Shown here: positions 50,513 through 60,469 of the stretch, piece by piece
How positions within the stretch are numbered: position 1 is the first letter of the stretch
Layout: every line of letters starts with the position of its first letter
Source: Bradyrhizobium sp. dw_411
Lineage (GTDB): Bacteria; Pseudomonadota; Alphaproteobacteria; Rhizobiales; Xanthobacteraceae
Assembly (NCBI RefSeq): GCF_018449695.1
Contig: NZ_JAAVUY010000023.1
Coordinates: 1 to 64,000 of the forward strand
Direction of reading: 5' to 3'
Length of the DNA stretch: 64,000 bases
Program-made: the position numbers and the translations under genes
The notes under the pieces: model-generated
Databases searched by the model: none
What the model saw: the letters and a program-made list of their open reading frames with translations, nothing else
What the model was told of the DNA's origin: nothing

Positions 50513-50699
50513 TTCAAATTCCCCGATGCAAAAGTGCTCAAATATCCCGGCCCATAAAGGGGTCGGTGCACTGCGGCAAAGGTTCAACGTCTCAGCACTG
50601 AATTTGAAAATATCCACTGGATGATGAATCCGGTCAGCACAACTTCGATGGAATTTTCATCGAATTGCACCGACCGGATTTATGACTTCCTGAAAATCC

Positions 50700-51473
50700 T
50701 TACCCGCGATAGATCGGCGCGCCTGCCGGCGAACCCGTCGTACCGCCATCGACGAAGATCTCCGCGCCCTGAATGTTCGATGCATCGTCGGAGGCCAGGA
50801 ACAGCACGGTCTTGGCGACCTCCTCCGGCTTGCCGAAGCGTCCGAGCGGAATGGCTTTCGAGATGTGGCTTTCCAGCGCCACGATCGCTTCCGGCGTCGG
50901 CGCGTTGCGATTCCAGATCGGCGTGCTGGTGCCGCCGGGCGATACGACATTGACGCGAATACGACGCGGCGAGAGTTCCGACGCCATCACCCGCGCCATC
51001 GCCCGCACGCCGGCCTTGCTGGCGGCATACGCAGCATAGCCGGGATTGCCGAGCACCGAGATCACCGAACCGTTGAGGATGATCGAGGCGCCGTCATTAA
51101 GATGGGGGACCGCCGCCTGCACGGTGAAGAACACGGCGGTGATGTTGGTCTTGAGCACCGACTCGAACGTTTCGAGCGTCGTCCCGCCGACCGGCGTGTT
51201 GGCGGCAATGCCGGCGTTGGCGAAGACAATGTCGAGCTTGCCGAATTTGGCGGCCGCCTGCGCGACGGCCTTTTCGGTCGCCGCGATATCGGTCGCGTCG
51301 GCCACGATGGCGATCGCGTTCGGCCCCAATTCCTTGGCGGCCGCTTCCAGCGTCGCCTGATTGCGGCCGGTGATGGCGACTTTCGCGCCCTCCGCAATGA
51401 AGAGCTTGGCCGTCGTGAGCCCGATACCGCTGTTTCCGCCTGTAATCAGTGCCGTCTTGCCCGCGAGCCGCAT
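50700..51473 (-). CDS. SDR-family oxidoreductase
   Basis: This 257-residue short-chain dehydrogenase/reductase has the Rossmann NAD(P) motif TGGNSGIGLTTAK, the NAG motif FANAGIAAN, and the catalytic Ser-Tyr-Lys in LNGSVISVLG and YAAYAASKAGV. It belongs to the classical cytoplasmic SDR group with NADPH-type residues. The substrate is unknown. It is divergent from the second HxlR regulator, which probably controls it. The genes form a regulator plus oxidoreductase pair like the HxlR-azoR pair just before. Confidence 0.9.
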   Translation of the reverse strand: MRLAGKTALITGGNSGIGLTTAKLFIAEGAKVAITGRNQATLEAAAKELGPNAIAIVADATDIAATEKAVAQAAAKFGKLDIVFANAGIAANTPVGGTTLETFESVLKTNITAVFFTVQAAVPHLNDGASIILNGSVISVLGNPGYAAYAASKAGVRAMARVMASELSPRRIRVNVVSPGGTSTPIWNRNAPTPEAIVALESHISKAIPLGRFGKPEEVAKTVLFLASDDASNIQGAEIFVDGGTTGSPAGAPIYRG

Positions 51474-51584
51474 GATGATCTCCTGTGAAGTGGTTGCATT
51501 ATTAAACTAAGTTGCCATCTAGGGTACATGGTTTCATATTGCAACTACACAACGCCGTGATCGGAGCCGGGCGCTCCGGAAAGG

Positions 51585-52058
51585 ATGGGCATGGTGAAAC
51601 GGACAAGTTTTGAAGACGCCGACTGCCCGGTAGCGCGATCGCTCGACGTGCTCGGCGACTGGTGGTCGCTCTTGATCATTCGCGACGCGCTCTTGGGGAA
51701 ACGCCGCTTCAGCGAATTTCAGAAGAGCCTGGGCTGCGCGAAGAATATTCTCACGGTGCGGCTGCGCACCCTGGTGGATCACGGCATCCTGACGACCGCG
51801 CCCGCCTCCGATGGCAGCGCCTATCAGGAATATCTGCTGACCCCGAAGGGCCGCGGCGTATTTCCGGTGCTGGTCGCGCTGCGGCAGTGGAGCGAGGAGT
51901 TCGGCGACGTCAGCGGAATTGCGACACTGCTGGTCGATCGCCACACCGGCCGGCCGGTGCGAAAACTCGAACTGCACGCCGATGACGGCCGGCTACTGGG
52001 CCTTGGCGATACCGAATTGCGGCCCAATCCGAAGCTGAAACGCCGCCGAAGCGCCTAA
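51585..52058 (+). CDS. HxlR-family transcriptional regulator
   Basis: This 157-residue winged-helix regulator shows CPVARSLDVLGDWWSLLIIRD, then LGKRRFSEFQKSLGCAKNIL and LRTLVDHGILTT, matching HxlR. Cysteines at residue 14 and near 51 may be redox-sensing. It is divergent from the SDR gene and is probably its regulator. The start at 51585 has GGA close upstream, and a second ATG two codons later is possible. Confidence 0.87.
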   Translation: MGMVKRTSFEDADCPVARSLDVLGDWWSLLIIRDALLGKRRFSEFQKSLGCAKNILTVRLRTLVDHGILTTAPASDGSAYQEYLLTPKGRGVFPVLVALRQWSEEFGDVSGIATLLVDRHTGRPVRKLELHADDGRLLGLGDTELRPNPKLKRRRSA

Positions 52059-52061
52059 AGC

Positions 52062-52144
52062 CGTCATTGCGAGCGAAGCGAAGCAATCCATAGCGCAACA
52101 AAGAAAGCATGGATTGCTTCGTCGCGTTGCTCCTCGCAATGACG
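52062..52144. repeat. Dispersed intergenic inverted repeat (CGTCATTGCGAGCG family)
   Basis: The ends CGTCATTGCGAG and CTCGCAATGACG are exact inverse copies, with AGCGAAGCAATCCAT / ATGGATTGCTTCGT inside. It lies between the regulator gene and the small minus-strand gene and is a member of a family common in bradyrhizobia. Confidence 0.75.
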
Positions 52145-52149
52145 GAGCC

Positions 52150-52404
52150 TTAAGACAAATTGCGCTTGCCGCGAAGCCGGACGCGTTCCTCCGCTTCCAT
52201 CTGCGCCATCTCAAGCAAACGCACCAGCATGCCGAGCCTGTGCCGGCGCGCGAGCTTGGCCAAGGCGGCTGCGGTCTCCGCAATGAACGCCGTGGCCTCG
52301 TCAGGCCCACCGTCTCCCGGCAGTTCGTCGGTTGGCGATCCCGCACCCTTCTGGAGGGATGCTCGTGTCCGCCGGGCAGCTTTCTTGGTCAAAAAAACAT
52401 CCAA
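52150..52404 (-). CDS. Small hypothetical protein
   Basis: This 84-residue protein is mainly helical: DEATAFIAETAAALAKLARR, then a strongly amphipathic LVRLLEMAQMEAEERVRLRG. Its start is a TTG in the open frame; later ATG codons would leave fewer than 30 residues. It resembles a class of Ala- and Arg-rich short proteins found in bradyrhizobia. A dispersed repeat lies at its 3' end. Function is unknown, and the coding call is moderate. Confidence 0.55.
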   Translation of the reverse strand: MDVFLTKKAARRTRASLQKGAGSPTDELPGDGGPDEATAFIAETAAALAKLARRHRLGMLVRLLEMAQMEAEERVRLRGKRNLS

Positions 52405-52615
52405 TGCCGTGTAATATTGAAAGATACCCTTTTCGAGAGCGCAACTCTAGGACGGTATTTCACAACTTTTTGGACGGTAGCACGCTGCCATCGGGCACGA
52501 GTTCAACATCTGGCGATTTGACAGAGGCCTCTCCTGCACCCATGTTCGCTTCGAAACGGCCGACGCGAGTCTCGCGGAACCGGCCTTTATTTTTCCCGTA
52601 AGCTATTGGAATGAC

Positions 52616-55366
52616 ATGAATATCGTCATTGTCGAGTCGCCGGCGAAAGCCAAGACAATCAACAAATATCTCGGCGCCTCCTATGAGGTTCTGGCTTCTT
52701 TCGGCCATGTCCGCGACCTCCCGGCCAAGAACGGATCGGTCGATCCGGACGCCAATTTCCAGATGATCTGGGAAGTCGACCCCAAAGCCGCCAGCCGACT
52801 CAATGATATCGCCAAAGCGCTCAAGGGCGCCGACAAGCTGATCCTCGCAACCGACCCTGATCGCGAGGGCGAAGCAATCTCCTGGCATGTGCTGGAGGTG
52901 CTGAAGGAGAAGCGTGCGATCAAGGATCACACGATCGAACGCGTGGTGTTCAACGCCATCACCAAGCAGGCGGTGACGGACGCGATGAAAAACCCGCGCC
53001 AGATCGATGGCGCGCTGGTCGATGCCTATATGGCGCGACGTGCGCTGGACTATCTGGTCGGCTTCACGCTCTCGCCGGTGCTGTGGCGTAAATTGCCGGG
53101 CGCGCGTTCCGCCGGGCGGGTGCAGTCGGTGGCGCTGCGGCTGGTCTGCGACCGCGAACTCGAAATCGAAAAATTCGTACCCCGCGAATACTGGTCATTG
53201 GTCGCAACCCTGACCACGCCGCGCGGCGACGCCTTCGAGGCGCGTCTGATCGGCGCCGACGGCAAGAAGATCCAGCGGCTCGACATCGGTACCGGCGCCG
53301 AGGCGGAAGATCTCAAGAAGGCGATCGAGGCCGCCAACTTCTCGGTCTCGACGGTCGAAGCGAAGCCCGCGCGCCGCAATCCGCACGCGCCCTTCACTAC
53401 TTCGACGCTGCAGCAGGAAGCCAGCCGCAAGATGGGTTTTGCGCCCGCGCACACCATGCGGATCGCGCAGCGGCTGTATGAGGGCATCGATATCGGCGGC
53501 GAGACCACTGGCCTCATTACTTATATGCGAACCGACGGCGTGCAGATCGACGGCTCGGCGATTACGCAGGCCCGCAAGGTGATCGGCGAGGATTACGGCA
53601 ACGCTTATGTGCCGGACGCCCCGCGCCAGTATCAGACCAAGGCCAAGAACGCCCAGGAAGCGCACGAAGCCATCCGGCCGACCGACCTGTCGCGCCGCCC
53701 GGCCGATATGCGCCACCGCCTCGATACCGATCAGGCCAAGCTCTATGAGCTGATCTGGACCCGCACCATCGCGAGCCAGATGGAATCGGCCGAACTGGAA
53801 CGCACCACTGTCGACATCACAGCGAAAGCGGGATCGCGCGTGCTCGAACTGCGCGCCACCGGCCAGGTGGTGAAATTCGACGGCTTCCTCGCGCTCTATC
53901 AGGAAGGCCGCGACGACGACGCCGACGACGAGGATTCGCGCCGCCTCCCCGCCATGAGCGAGGGCGAGGCGCTCAAGCGCAAGGAACTCGCGGTCACCCA
54001 GCACTTCACCGAACCGCCGCCACGGTTTTCCGAGGCGTCGCTGGTCAAGCGCATGGAAGAACTCGGCATCGGCCGTCCCTCGACCTATGCCTCGATCCTG
54101 CAGGTGCTGAAAGACCGCGGCTACGTCAAACTCGAGAAGAAACGTCTGCACGGCGAGGACAAGGGCCGCGTCGTGGTCGCGTTCCTGGAAAATTTCTTCG
54201 CGCGCTATGTCGAATATGATTTCACCGCCGCGCTCGAAGAGCAACTCGACCGCATCTCCAACAACGAGATTTCCTGGCAGCAGGTGCTGAAGGATTTCTG
54301 GGGCGACTTCATCGGCGCGGTCAACGAGATCAAGGACCTGCGCGTCACCCAGGTGCTGGATGCGCTCGACGACATGCTGGGTCCGCACATCTACGCGCCG
54401 CGCGAGGATGGCGGCGATCCCCGCCAGTGCCCGACCTGCGGCACCGGCAAGCTCAACCTCAAGGCCGGGAAGTTCGGCGCCTTCGTCGGCTGCACCAATT
54501 ATCCGGAATGCCGCTACACCCGTCCGCTCGCCGCCGACAGCGAAGCCAGTGTGGATCGCATCCTCGGCAAGGATCCGGTGTCTGACCTGGACGTCGTGGT
54601 GAAGGCCGGCCGGTTCGGCCCTTACATCCAGCTCGGCGATCAAAAGGATTACGCCGAGGGCGAAAAGCCCAAGCGCGCGGGCATCCCGAAGAACATGTCG
54701 CCCGGCGATATCGAGCTTGAGCTCGCCTTGAAACTGCTGTCGCTGCCGCGCGAAATCGGCAAACACCCGGAGACCGGCGAGCCGATCACAGCGGGTCTCG
54801 GCCGCTTCGGTCCGTTCGTGCGCCATGAGAAGACCTATGCCAGCCTCGAGGCCGGCGACGAGGTATTCGACATCGGCCTCAATCGCGCGGTCACGCTGAT
54901 TGCCGAGAAAATCGCCAAGGGCCCGAGCGGCCGCCGCTTCGGCGCCGATCCCGGCAAGCCGCTTGGCGATCACCCGACGCTTGGCGGTGTCGCGGTCAAG
55001 AGCGGCCGCTACGGCGCCTACGTCACCGCAGGCGGCGTCAACGCCACCATCCCCAGCGACAAGACGCAGGACACCATCACCCTGCCCGAAGCCATCGCGC
55101 TGATCGACGAGCGCGTGGCGAAAGGCGGCGGCAAGCCCAAGCGTGGCGCCAAGAAAGCCAAAGCGGCCAAACCGGCGGCAGCCGGGGCGGATGCGAAGGC
55201 GGCAAAACCCGCCAAGAAGCCCGCAGCCAAGAAAGCGAAGCCGAAATCGGAAGCCGCCAGCAAGGCGCGCGCGCCAGTGACGGCCAAGACGTCGCCGACC
55301 AAGACCTCGCCTTCCAAGGCCGCAAAGCCGGCCGCCAAGAAGAGCGCCGGGAAAGCAAACGGATAG
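52616..55366 (+). CDS. topA: DNA topoisomerase I
   Basis: This 916-residue type IA topoisomerase relaxes negative supercoils. The N-terminal TOPRIM domain has IVESPAKAKTINKYLG and the acidic ATDPDREGEA motif. The active-site tyrosine is in ITYMRTDGV near residue 303. A zinc-ribbon region follows (CPTCGTG then GCTNYPECRYTRP), plus further topoisomerase C-terminal repeats. The last 80 residues are Lys/Ala-rich (for example AKKAKAAKPAAAGAD) and should hold DNA non-specifically. It precedes rnr with a 1-nt gap. Confidence 0.96.
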   Translation: MNIVIVESPAKAKTINKYLGASYEVLASFGHVRDLPAKNGSVDPDANFQMIWEVDPKAASRLNDIAKALKGADKLILATDPDREGEAISWHVLEVLKEKRAIKDHTIERVVFNAITKQAVTDAMKNPRQIDGALVDAYMARRALDYLVGFTLSPVLWRKLPGARSAGRVQSVALRLVCDRELEIEKFVPREYWSLVATLTTPRGDAFEARLIGADGKKIQRLDIGTGAEAEDLKKAIEAANFSVSTVEAKPARRNPHAPFTTSTLQQEASRKMGFAPAHTMRIAQRLYEGIDIGGETTGLITYMRTDGVQIDGSAITQARKVIGEDYGNAYVPDAPRQYQTKAKNAQEAHEAIRPTDLSRRPADMRHRLDTDQAKLYELIWTRTIASQMESAELERTTVDITAKAGSRVLELRATGQVVKFDGFLALYQEGRDDDADDEDSRRLPAMSEGEALKRKELAVTQHFTEPPPRFSEASLVKRMEELGIGRPSTYASILQVLKDRGYVKLEKKRLHGEDKGRVVVAFLENFFARYVEYDFTAALEEQLDRISNNEISWQQVLKDFWGDFIGAVNEIKDLRVTQVLDALDDMLGPHIYAPREDGGDPRQCPTCGTGKLNLKAGKFGAFVGCTNYPECRYTRPLAADSEASVDRILGKDPVSDLDVVVKAGRFGPYIQLGDQKDYAEGEKPKRAGIPKNMSPGDIELELALKLLSLPREIGKHPETGEPITAGLGRFGPFVRHEKTYASLEAGDEVFDIGLNRAVTLIAEKIAKGPSGRRFGADPGKPLGDHPTLGGVAVKSGRYGAYVTAGGVNATIPSDKTQDTITLPEAIALIDERVAKGGGKPKRGAKKAKAAKPAAAGADAKAAKPAKKPAAKKAKPKSEAASKARAPVTAKTSPTKTSPSKAAKPAAKKSAGKANG

Positions 55367-55367
55367 C

Positions 55368-57713
55368 GTGGCAAAACAACGCGACAGCGGTTTTCCGAGC
55401 CGGGATGCCATCGTCGCCTTCGTTCGCGCGCAATCCACCGATGTCGGCACCCGCGAGATCGCGCGGGAATTCGGCCTCAAGAATGCCGACCGCGTCGAGC
55501 TGAAACGCATCCTGCGCGAACTCGCGGCTGACGGCACCATCGCCAAACGCGGCAAGAAGATTCACCAGCCGGCGGCGCTGCCGCCGACCGTGATGGCCGA
55601 CATCACCGGACGCGACAGCGACGGCGAACTGATCGCCACCCCCACCGAATGGGACGAAGAGGAAAGCGGCGCCGCACCGAAAATCCGTATCCACGTTCCA
55701 CGCCGACCGCAGCCGGGCACAGCGGCGGGTGTCGGCGACCGCGCGCTGCTGCGCGTCGAGAAAGCCGACGACAGCGAGGGCGCGGCCTATCGCGCGCGGG
55801 TCATCAAGGTCATCGATCACTCCAAGACCCGCGTGCTCGGAATCTTCCGTAGCCTGCCCGGGGGCGGCGGACGTCTTATTCCCGTCGACAAGAAACAGGC
55901 CGGCCGCGAGTTGAACATCGCCAAGGCCGACACCGGCGGCGCCGAGGACGGCGATCTCGTCAGCGTCGATCTCGTGCGCTCGCGCGGTTTTGGACTCGCT
56001 TCCGGCAAGGTGAAAGAGCGGCTGGGCTCATTGTCGTCGGAGAAAGCGGTCAGCCTGATCGCCATTGCTTCCCATGAGATTCCGCAGGCGTTCTCGCCCG
56101 CCGCCTTGCGCGAGGCCGAAGCGGCAAAACCCGCGACGCTGGCGGGACGCGAGGACTGGCGCGAATTGCCGCTGGTCACGATCGATCCGCCTGATGCCAA
56201 GGACCACGACGACGCGGTTCACGCTGAACCCGACTCCGATCCGGACAACAAAGGCGGCTATATCGTCCATGTCGCGATCGCCGATGTCGCGTTCTATGTG
56301 CGACCGGGATCGGCGCTCGACCGCGACGCGCTGACCCGCGGCAATTCGGTATATTTTCCCGACCGAGTGGTGCCGATGCTGCCGGAGCGCATCTCCAACG
56401 ATCTGTGCTCATTGGTGCCGGGCGAGCCGCGCGGCGCGCTGGCGGTGCGGATGGTGATCGGCAATGACGGCCGCAAGCGCTCGCATACTTTCCACCGCAT
56501 CCTGATGCGCTCGGCCGCCAAGCTCAATTACGCGCAGGCGCAGGCCGCGATCGATGGGCGGCCCGACGACACCACCGGCCCCCTGCTCGATCCGATCCTG
56601 AAACCGCTCTACGACGCCTACGCCGTGGTGAAGCGCGCACGCGACGAGCGCGACCCGCTCGATCTCGACATTCCCGAGCGCAAGATCCTGCTCAAGCCTG
56701 ACGGCACGGTGGATCGCGTGATCGTGCCGGAGCGTCTCGACGCGCACAAACTGATCGAGGAATTCATGATTTTGGCCAACGTCGCGGCGGCCGAAATGCT
56801 TGAAAAAAAGGCGCTACCGCTTATCTATCGGGTGCACGATGAACCGACGCTTGAGAAGGTTCATAACCTGCAGGAATTTCTGAAAACGCTTGATCTGCCG
56901 TTCGCCAAAAGCGGCGCGTTGCGACCCTCGCTGTTCAACCGCGTGCTGGCGCAGGTCAAGGGACATGATTCCGAACCGCTGGTGAATGAAGTGGTATTGC
57001 GCTCGCAAGCCCAGGCAGAATATTCCGCCGAGAATTACGGCCATTTCGGCCTGAACCTGCGACGCTACGCCCATTTCACTTCGCCTATCAGGCGATACGC
57101 AGATCTGATCGTGCATCGCGCCTTGATCCGCAGCCTGGGGCTTGGCGAAGGCGCGTTGCCGGAGACCGAAACGCTGGAAAGCTTGAGCGAAGTCGCCGCG
57201 CAGATTTCCGTCACCGAGCGCCGCGCCATGAAGGCGGAGCGCGAAACCGCTGACCGGCTGATCGCGCATTTTCTCGCCGACCGCATCGGCGCGACTTTTC
57301 AGGGCCGTATTTCCGGCGTCACCCGCGCCGGATTGTTCGTCAAGTTGAGTGATACGGGCGCCGACGGCCTGATCCCGATCCGCACGCTCGGCACCGAATA
57401 TTTCAACTATGACGAGACGCGCCATGCGCTGGTCGGCTCGCGCAGCGGTGCCATGCACCGGCTGGGTGACGTTGTCGACGTTCGTCTGGTAGAAGCTGCC
57501 CCAGTCGCAGGCGCGTTGCGGTTTGAGTTGCTGTCGGAAGGCCAGGTTGCTCCCCGCGGACGCAAACGCGAACCCGGACGAGACAGGTTTAAAGCAGACT
57601 CTTCCAAGACAAAGGCCAAGGCCCATCCCGGCCGCACGCCCCGCAAAAAGCTTCGCAAGCCCGGCAAGACCAAGTCCGGCAAATCCAGAAAGGGCCAATC
57701 ATGGAAAGCCTGA
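55368..57713 (+). CDS. rnr: Ribonuclease R
   Basis: This 781-residue 3'-5' exoribonuclease degrades structured RNA and supports trans-translation and ribosome quality control. The N-terminal winged-helix region (ALSTREIAREFGL-type) is followed by cold-shock domains, the RNB domain with the acidic motif DPPDAKDHDDAVH, and a C-terminal S1 domain (FQGRISGVTRAGLFVKLSDT). The tail is very basic. The start is GTG one base after topA, so topA and rnr are coupled. The 3' end overlaps the DUF983 gene by 13 nt. Confidence 0.95.
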   Translation: MAKQRDSGFPSRDAIVAFVRAQSTDVGTREIAREFGLKNADRVELKRILRELAADGTIAKRGKKIHQPAALPPTVMADITGRDSDGELIATPTEWDEEESGAAPKIRIHVPRRPQPGTAAGVGDRALLRVEKADDSEGAAYRARVIKVIDHSKTRVLGIFRSLPGGGGRLIPVDKKQAGRELNIAKADTGGAEDGDLVSVDLVRSRGFGLASGKVKERLGSLSSEKAVSLIAIASHEIPQAFSPAALREAEAAKPATLAGREDWRELPLVTIDPPDAKDHDDAVHAEPDSDPDNKGGYIVHVAIADVAFYVRPGSALDRDALTRGNSVYFPDRVVPMLPERISNDLCSLVPGEPRGALAVRMVIGNDGRKRSHTFHRILMRSAAKLNYAQAQAAIDGRPDDTTGPLLDPILKPLYDAYAVVKRARDERDPLDLDIPERKILLKPDGTVDRVIVPERLDAHKLIEEFMILANVAAAEMLEKKALPLIYRVHDEPTLEKVHNLQEFLKTLDLPFAKSGALRPSLFNRVLAQVKGHDSEPLVNEVVLRSQAQAEYSAENYGHFGLNLRRYAHFTSPIRRYADLIVHRALIRSLGLGEGALPETETLESLSEVAAQISVTERRAMKAERETADRLIAHFLADRIGATFQGRISGVTRAGLFVKLSDTGADGLIPIRTLGTEYFNYDETRHALVGSRSGAMHRLGDVVDVRLVEAAPVAGALRFELLSEGQVAPRGRKREPGRDRFKADSSKTKAKAHPGRTPRKKLRKPGKTKSGKSRKGQSWKA

Positions 57714-58129
57714 GCGCAACCACCAAAATCTGGACCAGAGAGTCCGGCGCCGTCGAAAAGCGCGACGTGTGGACCTCGATGAAGCGCGGCTTTCGCGGCC
57801 GCTGCCCCCGCTGCGGCGAAGGCAAGCTGTTCCGCGCCTTTCTCAAGGTCGACAGCAATTGTTCGGTCTGCAATCTCGACTTCACGCCGCATCGCGCCGA
57901 TGACCTGCCGGCCTATCTGGTGATCGTCATCGTCGGCCATCTCCTGGTGCCGATCATCCTGTGGATCGAAACCGACTACTCGCCGCCGGTATGGCTGCAG
58001 CTCTCGATCTATTTGCCATTCACGCTGGTTGCGTCGCTGCTGTTGCTGCAGCCGGTGAAAGGCGCGGTTGTCGGCATGCAATGGGCGCTGCGGATGCACG
58101 GGTTTGACGAAAACAATCCGGAGCCCTAA
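57701..58129 (+). CDS. DUF983 family membrane protein
   Basis: This 142-residue protein has two C-x-x-C pairs (RCPRCGEGKL and NCSVCNLDF) that probably bind zinc. Two transmembrane helices follow (LVIVIVGHLLVPIILWI and LSIYLPFTLVASLLLLQ). DUF983 proteins are common in alphaproteobacteria, often near cytochrome-oxidase genes, but here the gene is in the rnr-NUDIX cluster. Function is unknown. It overlaps the end of rnr and is likely co-transcribed. Confidence 0.9.
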   Translation: MESLSATTKIWTRESGAVEKRDVWTSMKRGFRGRCPRCGEGKLFRAFLKVDSNCSVCNLDFTPHRADDLPAYLVIVIVGHLLVPIILWIETDYSPPVWLQLSIYLPFTLVASLLLLQPVKGAVVGMQWALRMHGFDENNPEP

Positions 58130-58173
58130 ACGCCGGCTTTCAACAAGAAAAGAAAACGGGGCGGCGGCGGGCG

Positions 58174-58926
58174 ATGAGTGAGACCGAGGCGGCAAAGCCG
58201 GAAACAAATCCGGAAAAAGAAGCCGATCACTATCCCTATCGCCGCCCGGTCGATGCCGCCACATTGATCCTGATCGATCGCACCGGTACCAGCCCAAAAG
58301 TTCTGGTCGGCAAACGCCACGACAAGGTGGTGTTCCAGCCCGGCAAGATCGTATTTCCCGGCGGCCGCGTCGATACATCCGACAGCCGCGTCCCCATCGC
58401 TACGCCGATCCCCGGTCCGCTCGAAGCAAACCTGCTAAAGGGTAAGCCGAAGATCGCGCCATCGCGGGCGCGCGCACTTGCGGTCGCCGCGATCCGCGAG
58501 GCCTGCGAGGAAACCGGCCTTTGTCTCGGACGCAAGACGGACGGCGCGGCCCCGGCGCTCGACGGCGCGTGGAAACCTTTTACTGACGCCGGCCTGTTGC
58601 CCGACCCATCCGGACTTTTCCTGATTGCGCGCGCGATCACGCCGCCGGGCCGTGTGCGGCGCTTCGACACCAGGTTCTTTACCGCCGACGCCTCGACCAT
58701 CGCCCACCGCGTCGAGGGCGTGGTCCATGCCGATGCCGAGTTGGTGGAGCTGGTCTGGGTCGAACTCGGCTCGAAGCCGCTGGCCGACCTTCATCCCATG
58801 ACCAAGAGAGTCCTGACCGAACTCGAACGACGCCTCGCCAACGGCCCGCTCGACCATGGCGCCGAGGTGCCGTTTTGGCATTTCCAGGCCGGCCAATGGC
58901 ACAAGGACGTGCTGGGGACTGCTTAA
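58174..58926 (+). CDS. NUDIX hydrolase
   Basis: This 250-residue protein has a Nudix box with REACEETGL in its core, preceded by GGRVDTSD and an insert of about 40 residues between the G and E parts. The NUDIX fold cleaves nucleoside-diphosphate-linked substrates. The insert and the aromatic C-terminal half (WHFQAGQWHKDVLG) suggest a special branch, possibly acting on coenzyme A or NADH-type compounds, but this cannot be decided. It is in the same operon as DUF983. Confidence 0.85.
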   Translation: MSETEAAKPETNPEKEADHYPYRRPVDAATLILIDRTGTSPKVLVGKRHDKVVFQPGKIVFPGGRVDTSDSRVPIATPIPGPLEANLLKGKPKIAPSRARALAVAAIREACEETGLCLGRKTDGAAPALDGAWKPFTDAGLLPDPSGLFLIARAITPPGRVRRFDTRFFTADASTIAHRVEGVVHADAELVELVWVELGSKPLADLHPMTKRVLTELERRLANGPLDHGAEVPFWHFQAGQWHKDVLGTA

Positions 58927-58934
58927 GAGATTCT

Positions 58935-59015
58935 GTCATTCCGGGACACGCCGATAGGCGTGGGCCCGGAATCTCGAGATTCCGGGTCTGGTCCTTCGGA
59001 CCATCCCGGAATGAC
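58935..59015. repeat. Dispersed intergenic inverted repeat (copy of 6689-6772 family)
   Basis: It shares a long identical block (CCCGGAATCTCGAGATTCCG and onwards through GGTCCTTCGGACC) with 6689-6772 and ends CCGGAATGAC. It is a non-coding hairpin unit. Confidence 0.8.
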
Positions 59016-59141
59016 GACCGGTAGACAAATCCCGCTGATCAGACTTTCAAAACGCAAAATTCTTCTCAGACCTACCGCTGCCTTTTCGGCAAGCCATCCC
59101 TATCTCCTACCTCACGAGAAAACCAACACGGGAATGGGGCC

Positions 59142-60467
59142 ATGGCACAACGTCAACTCAAGCTCGGCGCATTCATGCGGCCGGTCAGCATCCATACCGG
59201 CGCGTGGCGCTATCCCGGGGCGTGGCCGGATGCGAATTTCAATTTTGCCCATATCAAGCGCCTGATCCAGAAACTCGAGGCCGGCAAATTCGACGCCTTC
59301 TTCATGGCGGATCACCTCGCCGTGCTGAACATGCCGATCGATGCGCTGAAGCGCAGCCATACCGTCACCTCGTTCGAACCGTTCACGCTGTTGTCGGCGC
59401 TGGCCAGCGTTACCGAGCGGATCGGACTGGTCGCGACAGGTTCGACCACCTTTGACGAGCCCTATCATGTCGCCCGCCGCTTCGCCTCGCTCGATCACAT
59501 CTCGGGCGGCCGCGCCGGATGGAATATCGTCACCACGTCAAATCCGGACGCCGCGCTGAACTTCGGGCTTGAAGACCACATGGAGCACGCCGAGCGCTAC
59601 AAGCGGGCGCGCGAATTCTACGATGTGGTGACGGGCCTGTGGGATTCCTTTGCCGATGACGCATTCGTGCGCGATGTCGAGTCCGGGCTGTTTTTCGACC
59701 CGGCGAAGATGCATGTGCTCAATCACAAGGGCAAATATCTGTCGGTGCGCGGCCCGCTCAACATCGCCCGCCCCGTCCAGGGCTGGCCCGTGATCGTCCA
59801 GGCCGGCGCGTCCGATGACGGTCGGCAATTGGCCGCCGAGACCGCCGAGGCCGTGTTCACGGGTGGCGGCAGCCTCAGCGACGGGCAAAAGCTCTATGCC
59901 GACATCAAGGGCCGCATGGACAAGCTCGGGCGCGACCGGGACAGCCTGAAGATCCTCCCCGGCGCCTTTGTCGTGGTCGGCGACAGTGTCGAGGAAGCGA
60001 AAGAGAAACGCGCGCTGCTCGACAGCAAGGTGCATTACGACAGCGCGATCTCTTCGCTCTCGGTGATGCTGGGGACCGATGCCTCCGGCTTCGATCCCGA
60101 CGGCCAGTTACCGCCGATCCCGGAAACCAATGCCAGCAAGAGCGGCCGCCAACGCATCGTCGATCTCGCCGAACGCGAGAAGCTCACGGTACGCCAGCTC
60201 GCGCAGCGTGCCGGCGGCTATGGCGGCCTAGCATTCGTTGGGACACCGCAAACCATCGCCGATCAGATGGAGGAATGGCTGACCGGCTTCGGCAGCGACG
60301 GATTCAACATCATGTTCCCGTTCCTGCCCGCCGGGCTCGACGATTTCGTCGACAAGGTGGTGCCGGAACTGCAGAAACGCGGGATTTTCCGCCGGGAATA
60401 TGAGGGCACGACGTTGCGGGAGAATCTGGGCCTGCCGCGGCCGAAAAACCGCTTCTTTGAGGGTTAA
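59142..60467 (+). CDS. LLM-class flavin-dependent monooxygenase (NtaA/SnaA/DszA type)
   Basis: This 441-residue TIM-barrel enzyme belongs to the bacterial luciferase-like family, NtaA/SnaA/DszA branch. It uses FMNH2 from a partner reductase to oxidise small organic molecules. The segments MRPVSIHTGAWRYPGAWPDA, FMADHLAVLNMP and GRAGWNIVTTSNPDAALNFG are typical of NtaA-like enzymes. No flavin reductase or transporter is adjacent, so the substrate (organosulfur, nitrilotriacetate or other) is unknown. The ATG at 59142 follows a short purine-rich leader. Confidence 0.88.
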   Translation: MAQRQLKLGAFMRPVSIHTGAWRYPGAWPDANFNFAHIKRLIQKLEAGKFDAFFMADHLAVLNMPIDALKRSHTVTSFEPFTLLSALASVTERIGLVATGSTTFDEPYHVARRFASLDHISGGRAGWNIVTTSNPDAALNFGLEDHMEHAERYKRAREFYDVVTGLWDSFADDAFVRDVESGLFFDPAKMHVLNHKGKYLSVRGPLNIARPVQGWPVIVQAGASDDGRQLAAETAEAVFTGGGSLSDGQKLYADIKGRMDKLGRDRDSLKILPGAFVVVGDSVEEAKEKRALLDSKVHYDSAISSLSVMLGTDASGFDPDGQLPPIPETNASKSGRQRIVDLAEREKLTVRQLAQRAGGYGGLAFVGTPQTIADQMEEWLTGFGSDGFNIMFPFLPAGLDDFVDKVVPELQKRGIFRREYEGTTLRENLGLPRPKNRFFEG

Positions 60468-60469
60468 CG

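Noticed and set aside
53195..55555. Long minus-strand frame of 786 codons opposite topA and the start of rnr
   Set aside because: It overlaps two clear genes, has no start signals, and its composition mirrors the reverse complement of Lys/Ala-rich TopA.
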